This document shows positions 24,898-32,204 of a stretch of 32,204 bases of DNA, in pieces. A program made the position numbers and the translations under genes. Origin of the DNA: Alphaproteobacteria bacterium WMHbin7 (GTDB taxonomy: Bacteria; Pseudomonadota; Alphaproteobacteria; Rhodospirillales; WMHbin7). Numbering within the stretch: position 1 is the first letter of the stretch; every line of letters starts with the position of its first letter. Below the pieces are notes generated by a model. The model saw nothing but the letters and a program-made list of their open reading frames with translations. It did not search any database and had not been told where the DNA came from. Location: the NCBI GenBank assembly GCA_002753155.1, contig PDZW01000034.1, positions 1 to 32,204 on the forward strand, in the 5' to 3' direction.

Positions 24898-26112
24898 TCA
24901 GGCCGCTCTTTCAGGAAACAACCCCGGCATCCAGCTGGACGCAAGGGCTGCCGGGAAAGCCAGGCGCAAAGGTGCTCGGGCGCTTTCCGAGGTAAGGACG
25001 CCAGCGTCATGCAAGGCGGAAACAATGCGTCGTGCCTGGCGATCACCAGTATCGACAATCCGGGAAACCTCCCCGCGAGGCAATTCGCCCCGATAGAGGA
25101 CCGCTTCAAGAATTGCTCCGGACTTTGGGGCCAAATGGCCGAGCCGTATTTCTTCTTCAGCCCACATCAGAATTCGGGTTCTCAAGCGATTTGGCTCGAC
25201 GAGAGTCTCCATGAATGAAACTTGATCGATGCAGGTGGATAGAAAGAACCTCGTGAAATCGGCAAGACTCTCTTCGCTTAAATTCCCCCTGCCGTCCAGA
25301 TCGTTGCGACGTGTCATGTCGCAGGCCATGAGGTGGCCTTTATAGGCGCGATCATTGCGGGCGAGCCCCCTGGCGATGGACCAGACCGCTCCGGTATCGA
25401 GGGCATCCAGCAACATGGCGTGCGACAGCAGACGCGCCACACGTCCATTACCATCTAGAAATGGATGAATCCAGAGCAGGCGATGATGGGCCGCTGCAGC
25501 GGTAAGAACGGTTTCGGCATTGCCCAGACAGCCATAGGCCCCCTCGAAGCGGGACAGAAACCTTGGGACCGCGCCGGGGCTTATCGCAATGTGTCGGCCA
25601 ACTTCGACATCGCGAGATCGCAGCTCGCCAGGGATCACCTTGATCCGTTCTTTGGTCGCGGTTTCCTTGATCCAAAGCAGGTCTTCGGGCAACAGTTCGC
25701 AGAACCTGGCGTGTATCTCCCGGATTGCGGCGACGGAAGAGGCGCGCCCCTTGACCCCACCATGATCGATCCATCGCTGGACGGCAATATGCGCCTTGGC
25801 TTCAAGCTGCAGATCGCGCTTTCTGGCATCAAGGCTATAGTCGTTCTTGAGCGCGCGTTCGATGTCGATCGGATGCGTGTCATGCCCTTCGATCAGGTTG
25901 CTGTAGTAGCAGTTCATCGAACGCACGAGATCGGCCAGCGAAGCAAGCAGACTTTCCGGCAAGGACCTACGAAGACCCGCACTTTTCAGGCCCAACGCAT
26001 AGACAAGTTCGGTCAGACTGGCCCGATGAGGCGAGCCTTCGCCAAGCCGCATCGGCTCCATTTTGGAGACCGGCTCATCTCGGTCTTCGGTCGACACAAT
26101 GTCCGCTTTCAT
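24898..26112 (-). CDS. Class II Fic-domain protein
   Basis: 404 aa. The Fic motif is complete: HPFLDGNGRVAR at 216-227 with catalytic His216. An inhibitory motif S71-N-L-I-E75-G76 lies before the Fic domain, which places it in class II (inhibitory helix on the same chain, N-terminal). Such enzymes transfer AMP to target hydroxyls and are normally held off by the Glu. The C-terminal ~100 residues look like a winged helix-turn-helix (GEVSRIVDTGDRQARRIVSALHDAGVLTS). The target is not evident. The ATG is at 26112. Upstream sequence is very AT-rich compared with the surroundings. Confidence 0.9.
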   Translation of the reverse strand: MKADIVSTEDRDEPVSKMEPMRLGEGSPHRASLTELVYALGLKSAGLRRSLPESLLASLADLVRSMNCYYSNLIEGHDTHPIDIERALKNDYSLDARKRDLQLEAKAHIAVQRWIDHGGVKGRASSVAAIREIHARFCELLPEDLLWIKETATKERIKVIPGELRSRDVEVGRHIAISPGAVPRFLSRFEGAYGCLGNAETVLTAAAAHHRLLWIHPFLDGNGRVARLLSHAMLLDALDTGAVWSIARGLARNDRAYKGHLMACDMTRRNDLDGRGNLSEESLADFTRFFLSTCIDQVSFMETLVEPNRLRTRILMWAEEEIRLGHLAPKSGAILEAVLYRGELPRGEVSRIVDTGDRQARRIVSALHDAGVLTSESARAPLRLAFPAALASSWMPGLFPERAA

Positions 26113-26198
26113 GTCCGCTATTATATGTGATATATATTCATATATAACATACGTCTATAAAAAAACAAGGCGGGGCTATATCTATACATATGTCCGCT
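26113..26198 (-). promoter_or_regulatory. AT-rich promoter region of the Fic gene
   Basis: On the minus strand TATAAT (26125-26120) stands only 7 bp before the ATG at 26112, so a transcript from it would have almost no leader. The 9-mer ATGTCCGCT (plus strand) occurs at 26099-26107, 26111-26119 and 26190-26198, possibly an operator. A 22-codon minus-strand frame (26189-26121) ends just before the gene. No good -35 box is seen. Confidence 0.4.
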
Positions 26199-26247
26199 AT
26201 AATGACCGGTTTCCAGGCGCATGCGGAGCTGCTTAAAAACCACCCCC

Positions 26248-26997
26248 CTAGCCGCTGGAAAAACCGATCACCGGCTCGCAGCGCTTGAAGGCCTCGTCAG
26301 CCGTCTCACCCGGAACGAACCCCTGAACCTTCCAGGCGATCTCGATGGGAATGCGCTCGCCCTGCCACTCGAACACCCGCATGCTGGCATGGTCCATCAC
26401 CGAGCCCAGCTTATGGATGGCCTGGGGTTCGGTCGCCTGGGGCATCACGGCAGCCAGACACGGCCCGCCGACGCAGCCCAGAACATCGGTCTGACGGACA
26501 TGGGTGATCAGCGTTTCCGCCACCTGGGACAAAAGCGCGTCATAGGCCACCAGCCCATGCTGATGTCTAAGCGCATCGCAGGTCAGGATATCGAAACGGG
26601 CCAGAGATCCCGCGATGCCCGAACGTTCGGAATATTCCTTAAGACGGGTCAGTTCACGCATGAAGGCGCGGCGATTGAGACAAGCCAACCAGGCATGTTT
26701 GTCGGCCTGCTCTTCAAGCCAGTGCATGCGCTGGTCGCGCTGCTCGATCTCGGAACGCAGGCGGTCCATCTCGGCCACCATGGAATTAAGTGCCGCCTGA
26801 ACCTCGGGCGTCAGCTTGCGCTCGGGGATTCCCAACACCGATGCGATATCGGCAAAGACATGGCGAAGCGGCGAGCGCCGCTTCTGCTGCTGGCCGCCGC
26901 CATAAGCGCCATAACCCAAACCCGCACTGGGCGCCTGCGCGGAAGAAACCGCGCCGCCCGTGGGCAGGGAAGCATTCGCAGGGGGTATCTCGGCCAT
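26248..26997 (-). CDS. Degenerate GGDEF-domain protein
   Basis: 249 aa from ATG 26997, which has GGAAAGG 6 nt upstream; an ATG at 27003 is in frame but overlaps that site. Residues about 100-115 (ACLNRRAFMRELTRL) match the LTGLPNRRAF helix of GGDEF domains. Further on, VLGCVGGPCLAAVMP takes the place where GGDEF would be, so the active site is lost and diguanylate cyclase activity is unlikely. A predicted coiled coil (about 70-95) may mediate contacts. It may be a pseudo-enzyme partner or a c-di-GMP sensor. The plus-strand ORF over the same region is a shadow. Confidence 0.75.
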   Translation of the reverse strand: MAEIPPANASLPTGGAVSSAQAPSAGLGYGAYGGGQQQKRRSPLRHVFADIASVLGIPERKLTPEVQAALNSMVAEMDRLRSEIEQRDQRMHWLEEQADKHAWLACLNRRAFMRELTRLKEYSERSGIAGSLARFDILTCDALRHQHGLVAYDALLSQVAETLITHVRQTDVLGCVGGPCLAAVMPQATEPQAIHKLGSVMDHASMRVFEWQGERIPIEIAWKVQGFVPGETADEAFKRCEPVIGFSSG

Positions 26998-27226
26998 TGC
27001 CATCCTTTCCGTTGCAGGCCAAGCCGTCGCATGCCCAACCGCCCGGCCATTTCTTGGCCACGGCCGGATATGTTCACACTATATCACAATCCGCCCCTTG
27101 GCGAAGAGGCTTGCCCCCTCCCCGTTTGGGCGGTTTTTCGGGTAGGAGCCCCTTGCCAAGCCGCCCGGCTCTGACGCAAACTGACCCTTCCAAAAATCAG
27201 GGTCAACCCGAAGAAGGAAACGCACC

Positions 27227-29134
27227 ATGACCGGCCGCTACGCCGCAGACCATCAGCGCTCGATGAACGATCCCAACGGCTATTGGGGCGATGCCGCCCA
27301 GGATATCGTCTGGATCGAACCCTTCAAGAAGGTTCTGGACGATGCGAATCCCCCCTTCTATCGCTGGTTCACGGGCGGCGTGGTCAACACCTGCTACAAT
27401 GCGCTTGACCGCCATGTGGAGAGCGGGCGGGCCGAACAGGCGGCGCTTATCTATGACAGCCCGGTTACGAACAGCAAGACCACCTACAGCTATCGCCAAT
27501 TGCGCGATGCCGTCGCCCTGTTCGCGGGCGTTCTGGCTGGCCTGGGTGTGGCCAAGGGCGACCGCGTCATCCTTTACATGCCCATGGTGCCCGAAGCGGC
27601 CATCGCCATGCTGGCCTGTGCGCGCCTGGGCGCCGTTCATTCCGTGGTCTTCGGCGGCTTTGCCGCCAACGAGTTGGCGACGCGCATCAACGACGCCAAA
27701 CCCAAAGTGATCGTTTCGGCCTCGTGCGGCATCGAAGTGGCGAAGGTGATCCCCTATAAGCATCTGCTGGACGGCGCCATCGACATGGCGACCCACAAGC
27801 CCGATCATTGCGTGATCCTGCAGCGCCCGATGGAAAAGGCCTCGATGGTGGCGGGGCGCGATGTCGATTGGGCCGAGGCCGTTGCCAAGGCCAAGCCCGC
27901 CGATTGCGTACCGGTCGCCGCCACCGATCCCCTTTACATCCTCTATACTTCGGGCACCACCGGCCAGCCCAAGGGGGTCGTGCGCGACAATGGCGGCCAT
28001 ATGGTGGCGCTGAAAAAATCGATGAAGACGGTCTATGACATGGACCCCGGCGATGTTTTCTGGGCGGCCAGCGATGTCGGCTGGGTGGTGGGCCACAGCT
28101 ATATCGTCTATGCGCCGCTGCTGCAGGGCTGCACGACCATTCTCTACGAAGGCAAGCCGGTGGGCACGCCCGATGCAGGCGCCTTCTGGCGCGTCATTTC
28201 CGAACACAAGGTCAAAGCGCTGTTCACCGCCCCCACGGCTTTCCGCGCCATCAAGCGCGACGATCCCAATGCCGAATTCCTTGCTAAATACGACATGTCC
28301 TGCTTCAAAACCCTGTTCCTGGCTGGCGAGCGCTGTGACCCCGACACGCTGAAATGGGCCGAAGATCATCTTAAAGTGCCGGTAATCGATCACTGGTGGC
28401 AGACCGAAACCGGCTGGGCGATCTGCGCCAATCCGATGGGGCTTGAACGCTTTCCCGTGAAGCCCGGCTCGCCCACCAAGGCGGTGCCGGGCTGGAACGT
28501 GCAGGTTCTGGACGAGGCGCATCATCCGGCCAAGCCGGGCCAGGTGGGCGCACTGGTGATGAAGCTGCCGCTGCCGCCGGGTTCGCTGCCCACGCTGTGG
28601 AACGCCGATGAGCGCTATATCCAAAGTTATCTCGAGGAGTTTCCCGGATTCTACAAAACCGGCGATGCCGGCTTCATCGACGAGGACGGCTATGTCTATG
28701 TCATGAGCCGCACCGACGACATCATCAATGTGGCAGGTCATCGCCTCAGCACGGGCGGCATGGAGGAAGTGCTGGCCAGCCATCCCGACGTGGCCGAATG
28801 CGCCGTGATCGGGGTTGCCGACCAATTGAAGGGCCAGTTGCCCCTGGGCTTCGTGGTGCTGAAGGCCGGTGTCGCCAAGCCCCACAACGAGATCGTAAAG
28901 GAAATCGTGGCCCTAGTGCGCGACCGCATCGGCCCCGTGGCCGCCTTCAAAACCGCCCTGGTGGTCAAGCGCCTGCCCAAGACCCGTTCGGGCAAGATTC
29001 TGCGCGGCACCATGCAGAAGATCGCCGATCAGCAGGACTACAAGATGCCCGCCACCATCGACGACCCCGCCATCCTGGGTGAAATCGACGAGGCGCTCAC
29101 CATCGTGGGCTATGCCCATGGAAGGAAGGAATAG
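27227..29134 (+). CDS. prpE: Propionyl-CoA synthetase
   Basis: 635 aa, the usual PrpE length. An ANL-superfamily AMP-forming acyl-CoA ligase that activates propionate. Motifs: YTSGTTGQPKGVV (A3), VGWVVGHSYIVYAPLL, WWQTETGWAI, YKTGDAGFIDEDGYVYVMSRTDDIINVAGHRLS (A8), and Lys590 in RSGKILRGTM, the acetylation-controlled lysine. GAAGGAAA precedes the ATG. No methylcitrate cycle genes are nearby, so the gene stands alone in the window. A terminator follows. Confidence 0.93.
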   Translation: MTGRYAADHQRSMNDPNGYWGDAAQDIVWIEPFKKVLDDANPPFYRWFTGGVVNTCYNALDRHVESGRAEQAALIYDSPVTNSKTTYSYRQLRDAVALFAGVLAGLGVAKGDRVILYMPMVPEAAIAMLACARLGAVHSVVFGGFAANELATRINDAKPKVIVSASCGIEVAKVIPYKHLLDGAIDMATHKPDHCVILQRPMEKASMVAGRDVDWAEAVAKAKPADCVPVAATDPLYILYTSGTTGQPKGVVRDNGGHMVALKKSMKTVYDMDPGDVFWAASDVGWVVGHSYIVYAPLLQGCTTILYEGKPVGTPDAGAFWRVISEHKVKALFTAPTAFRAIKRDDPNAEFLAKYDMSCFKTLFLAGERCDPDTLKWAEDHLKVPVIDHWWQTETGWAICANPMGLERFPVKPGSPTKAVPGWNVQVLDEAHHPAKPGQVGALVMKLPLPPGSLPTLWNADERYIQSYLEEFPGFYKTGDAGFIDEDGYVYVMSRTDDIINVAGHRLSTGGMEEVLASHPDVAECAVIGVADQLKGQLPLGFVVLKAGVAKPHNEIVKEIVALVRDRIGPVAAFKTALVVKRLPKTRSGKILRGTMQKIADQQDYKMPATIDDPAILGEIDEALTIVGYAHGRKE

Positions 29135-29158
29135 ACAGCCACACTCTTGGCGTTGAAG

Positions 29159-29190
29159 ACGGCCCGGGCCACCATCCGGGCCGTTTTCTT
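29159..29190 (+). terminator. Rho-independent terminator after prpE
   Basis: A 9-bp stem ACGGCCCGG (29159-29167) with CCGGGCCGT (29176-29184), 8-nt loop, then TTTCTT. It closes the prpE transcript 25 bp after its stop codon. Confidence 0.85.
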
Positions 29191-29311
29191 ACTGAATCGA
29201 CCGGAAATGGTCAAGAACCCTTCTCCAAGCCTCCGACAGTTGCTATATCTAAACGCGAAGCGTGACGGGTGAACCGTCTCTCCAAACACCGGATCAGGGC
29301 GATCGATTCTC

Positions 29312-31720
29312 ATGGGCGTCATCTTACGAGTCTTAAGCGGGTGCGAAGATCTCACAAAAGCAAACTTCCGTCATATGTTCCTGGATATGGAAGAGAACAT
29401 CCATATCCACTACCGCGATCTTCGCATCGAGTTAAGCCGCAATGAATTCGAAGAAATCGTCAACACCTTCAGCAAGCAGTCCGCCGAGTTGATGGCTATC
29501 ATCAACAGCAGCAACTACAAGGACGGCGTTTTGCCAAATGCGAACCATGAAGAAAAGCGCATCTGGACCGAAAGCAGGCTGGAAACAGAAGTCACTTATC
29601 ACCCCCACAGAGTTTCACTCGAGAAATGCACTGATGGCTACCATGTCCATCTGCGGAATTACAAACTGCTGTTTTCCGAGGAAGACTTCCGTGTCATCGT
29701 TAAGGCCTTTCGAGAAGTCAATCTCGACGCGCCCTACGCATCGTCGCTCGTGGAAGTCCTGAAGTTGTTCGACGCCAACCATCTGCACTACAAGATAACC
29801 GGCAGCAACCGCATCCTTGTCGCCCACTATCACGATCCAAAGGTAAGAGCCATTCTCCAGGGCATCGGATGCCAACGGGAAATATCCGGAGAATTCGACG
29901 TCTACATCAAGGGAGACTTTCGCCTCGAGACAAAAAAGTCTTGGGACAGGGCGGATTTTTCCGACAAGTTCGAAGGTGCCCCCAAGAAACTTGCCTTCCT
30001 GTGCGATTATCTGACGGAGCATAAGGACTCCGTCAACCCCGATTGGCTGAACGCAATAAAGGCCCGGGTTTTGGATACGTTCTCCTACTTCAATGCAACA
30101 ACCCCGCCGCCACCGATCAATCTTGACCACAACACCTGGATTTACGACGAACGACTCGATCTGGTGATTTTTCCCTTTGATGCCTCTTCTCAGGCTGTTG
30201 ATTCAAAGGCGACATACTCAGAGTGGACGAAGTTTCTGACTTCGTACAATTTGCACTTTGTCAAACCGACTAAAATCGCTTATCCCGCTCAAAAGCAGAA
30301 GGCCTTGTATGAAGAGATTCTGGAGGAGCTGAACAAGCAAGCCGAGCAAGTGCAGTCAATTTCGAAAATCTACCTCATGGGTTCGACCATCAAGGGCAAC
30401 TTGGGCTATTACAAGGCGCCGTTCATTCTATCCGACTGGTCGAAGCTGGGATCGGACATCGACATTCTTATCGAAATCGACGATCAGAATGGCTTTACCC
30501 CAAACAAAGGCTGGAAGTACATCAATCTTGCTCACAACAATCAGTGCTTCATCTATCATCTTGGCCAACTTGCCATGACAGATCAGATGCAAAACAGAAA
30601 ACGCTTCCCCAACATTTCCCATTTCGAGCACCTGCTTGATGCCTACGTCTTCCTTCCTTCCAGATGCGATGTGAAGATGAAGGACGATTTCTTGAAAAAG
30701 CACAATGCACAGCTTGTCTTCGACCGGAGCCCGTACGGGGCCATCCGTGAAGCCTTGGAGCATGAATTCGCAGAGACGATCGGCAACATCACTCGGCTGA
30801 ATGTCAATACCGACAACGAAATCTACGATACGGTCGTCGGCGACAAACCCGCGATACTGAAGGTCTACAAGGTATCGGGCAACTTCGCTTCCAGCCGGTT
30901 GGCCGAACATACCGTATACGAGGGGGACGTCATCCAGGCTGTCCGCAAATTTGGTGGCAACATCCCCGCCCTTCTGCCGACAAAGACCGACCAAGCTACT
31001 TTTCAAATTGGCGGCGCTCCTGCCGGCTTGTTCGAAAAACTCGATGGGCAACTGCTGACCGGGACGAATTACCCCATAACCGAGTCCGCACACAGTCTGG
31101 CACAATTTCACCAACTGCAAATCGACAATCCGATAACCATCAATACGGGTTTTTTCTTCGACGAGAACTTTGACATCTGGCACACTACTTTTTCCAAGTA
31201 TGCAGATGAATCCAAGGATGACGAGGAGTTAACTGCCAAGTTTGCTGGCTTGCAGCCCATTCATGGTAAAATGAATGAGATTTATTCCCGCCTAAAGCAG
31301 AGGATGAACTTGTACTGGGTTCACAATCACGGCGATGTGCAGCCGCGAAATGTCTTTATGAAGGACGGGACAGCGTATTTTTTTGATTTGCAGAACGCAT
31401 TTTACGGCCCGCGCCTGTTTGATCTGGTAGATGGAGCGATTGAGTTCTGTTACGATCTCAAAGATCCCGACGGCAACGACTTTCACCGTTTCGACCAATT
31501 CATTGCCGCGTATAAATCTGTTTCTGCGCTGACGGATGACGAGGCGGCGGCACTTCCCGACGCCATTAACGTCGTTGGCATAATCAAATTCATCAAGGAA
31601 GTGCGGATGATCCGCGGCGACAAGAACAAGAACAATATTCGGCGGCGGCGGGCCTTAGATCTGGCGAACCACCTACTCGGCCTGTCCGGGAAGAGGGCTG
31701 AAAATTCCGAGAAAGTCTGA
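29312..31720 (+). CDS. Nucleotidyltransferase-kinase fusion protein
   Basis: 802 aa, unusual architecture. Residues 29-57 (HIHYRDLRIELSRNEFEEIV) and 111-136 (HVHLRNYKLLFSEEDFRVIV) are two copies of one motif of unknown function. A Pol-beta-type nucleotidyltransferase follows at about 340-460: G357-S358, then after a 23-residue insert D382-I-D384, and a possible third carboxylate D453 (CDVKMK). An APH/choline-kinase-like domain fills the C-terminus (about 500-780) with K517, H673-G-D675-V-Q-P-R-N680 and D692. Both active sites look intact, so it may both phosphorylate and nucleotidylate a small molecule or protein. The start at 29312 is uncertain (ATG 29375 or 29387 are alternatives). Base use is less GC-rich than prpE, and it stands alone beside an IS remnant, which hints at acquisition. 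Confidence 0.8.
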   Translation: MGVILRVLSGCEDLTKANFRHMFLDMEENIHIHYRDLRIELSRNEFEEIVNTFSKQSAELMAIINSSNYKDGVLPNANHEEKRIWTESRLETEVTYHPHRVSLEKCTDGYHVHLRNYKLLFSEEDFRVIVKAFREVNLDAPYASSLVEVLKLFDANHLHYKITGSNRILVAHYHDPKVRAILQGIGCQREISGEFDVYIKGDFRLETKKSWDRADFSDKFEGAPKKLAFLCDYLTEHKDSVNPDWLNAIKARVLDTFSYFNATTPPPPINLDHNTWIYDERLDLVIFPFDASSQAVDSKATYSEWTKFLTSYNLHFVKPTKIAYPAQKQKALYEEILEELNKQAEQVQSISKIYLMGSTIKGNLGYYKAPFILSDWSKLGSDIDILIEIDDQNGFTPNKGWKYINLAHNNQCFIYHLGQLAMTDQMQNRKRFPNISHFEHLLDAYVFLPSRCDVKMKDDFLKKHNAQLVFDRSPYGAIREALEHEFAETIGNITRLNVNTDNEIYDTVVGDKPAILKVYKVSGNFASSRLAEHTVYEGDVIQAVRKFGGNIPALLPTKTDQATFQIGGAPAGLFEKLDGQLLTGTNYPITESAHSLAQFHQLQIDNPITINTGFFFDENFDIWHTTFSKYADESKDDEELTAKFAGLQPIHGKMNEIYSRLKQRMNLYWVHNHGDVQPRNVFMKDGTAYFFDLQNAFYGPRLFDLVDGAIEFCYDLKDPDGNDFHRFDQFIAAYKSVSALTDDEAAALPDAINVVGIIKFIKEVRMIRGDKNKNNIRRRRALDLANHLLGLSGKRAENSEKV

Positions 31721-31886
31721 CGCCACCAAAAGCAGATCGATAAACGAGACAGTCAGAAATTGGGCCGCCTTACAGCCTGTAGCCTAGCAGAGGTTTCACT
31801 CTTTTTTGGTTCCTCGACGTTTTAAGAGGAATTGAAATCCGCGCGTTTCCCTAATGAGCCGGGATATTTTACCTGCCATGGGTCTT

Positions 31887-32108
31887 TCATCCAGCGGCGA
31901 TTAGATCCTCGGCGGTTAATACACCCTCCGGTGTGGTTTGAGCAACAGGGCGGCCCGCAGAGCCCGTCAATAGCGTCGCGGGCTGCCCTGTTGCGACGAG
32001 ACTGGCGGCAAAGCCAGCCGGTGTTTTGTAATCCAGCGAAGAATGCGGCCTGACCTAGTTGTAATCGGCTACCCAAGCTGCAATGACCCTGACCTGAGAC
32101 CCAAGTTT
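31887..32108 (-). pseudogene. IS3-family transposase remnant (OrfB C-terminus)
   Basis: Reading the minus strand from about 32108 gives VIAAWVADYN, an in-frame TAG (32057-32055), then VRPHSSLDYKTPAGFAASL and onward to a TGA at 31887-31889. This is the C-terminal DYN..RPHSSLGY.TP block of IS3-family OrfB transposases. The upstream part of the integrase core is not recognisable before the window ends. The stop within the conserved motif shows decay. The coding stretch also carries a 16-bp inverted repeat (31943-31958 with 31978-31993). Confidence 0.8.
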
Positions 32109-32204
32109 CATCCGGCCCCCGGTAGAGTCCCAATGGCATTTGAACCGATCTGGTCCGGTGATGCAACGGGGCGGGGCGCGGAGCCCTCAGGTTGCTCAAG
32201 CGCC

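Noticed and set aside
26221..27174. 317-codon plus-strand frame over the GGDEF-like gene
   Set aside because: It is antisense to a better-supported minus-strand gene with a ribosome site and GGDEF-like segments.
27203..28885. 560-codon minus-strand frame over prpE
   Set aside because: It is an antisense shadow of prpE, caused by high GC; it has no family resemblance.

Overview
The window looks like a piece of a GC-rich alphaproteobacterial chromosome, most plausibly Rhodospirillales-like. Support comes from the gene content: FlbT/FlaF, a FYDLN_acid zinc protein next to aroA-cmk-rpsA, a class II AroA, DUF465 proteins and dispersed palindromic intergenic elements. The genus cannot be fixed from sequence alone.

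1-5800: a compact integrated element of about 5.7 kb sits in a tRNA-Ala(GGC) gene. A 48-bp copy of the tRNA 3' end (44-91) and the intact tRNA (5725-5800, minus strand) bound it. It encodes a tyrosine integrase, an unknown protein, an AlpA/excisionase-like DNA-binding protein, another unknown protein, a RepA-like AAA ATPase, a two-TM membrane protein and an XRE regulator. No capsid, terminase or conjugation genes are present, so it resembles a small satellite or PICI/P4-like island. Paired 20-bp repeats near both ends look like integrase arm sites, and the AlpA-like start region is buried in a 65-bp inverted repeat.

5801-16455: core genes. FYDLN protein (minus); aroA-cmk-rpsA operon; secreted thermonuclease-like protein and lipoprotein; TrkH potassium transporter (minus); class A penicillin-binding protein; YqhD-like aldehyde reductase.

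16456-24820: an orphan small ORF, a cysteine hydrolase, an RlmM-like methyltransferase, a glycine-zipper lipoprotein, flbT-flaF, purE-purK, an unlisted 54-aa DUF465 gene, a methyltransferase coupled to a phosphofructokinase, and a second DUF465 gene. Three copies of a 141-142-bp palindromic element lie here, with compensatory changes in their stems. One copy sits inside the loop of the flaF/purK terminator.

24821-32204: a class II Fic protein behind an AT-rich promoter, a degenerate GGDEF protein, prpE, a large two-activity protein (Pol-beta-type nucleotidyltransferase plus APH-like kinase behind a duplicated N-terminal motif), and a decayed IS3-family transposase end.

The best candidates for something undescribed are the satellite-like island with its hairpin-masked AlpA start, the nucleotidyltransferase-kinase fusion, and the covarying palindromic element family.
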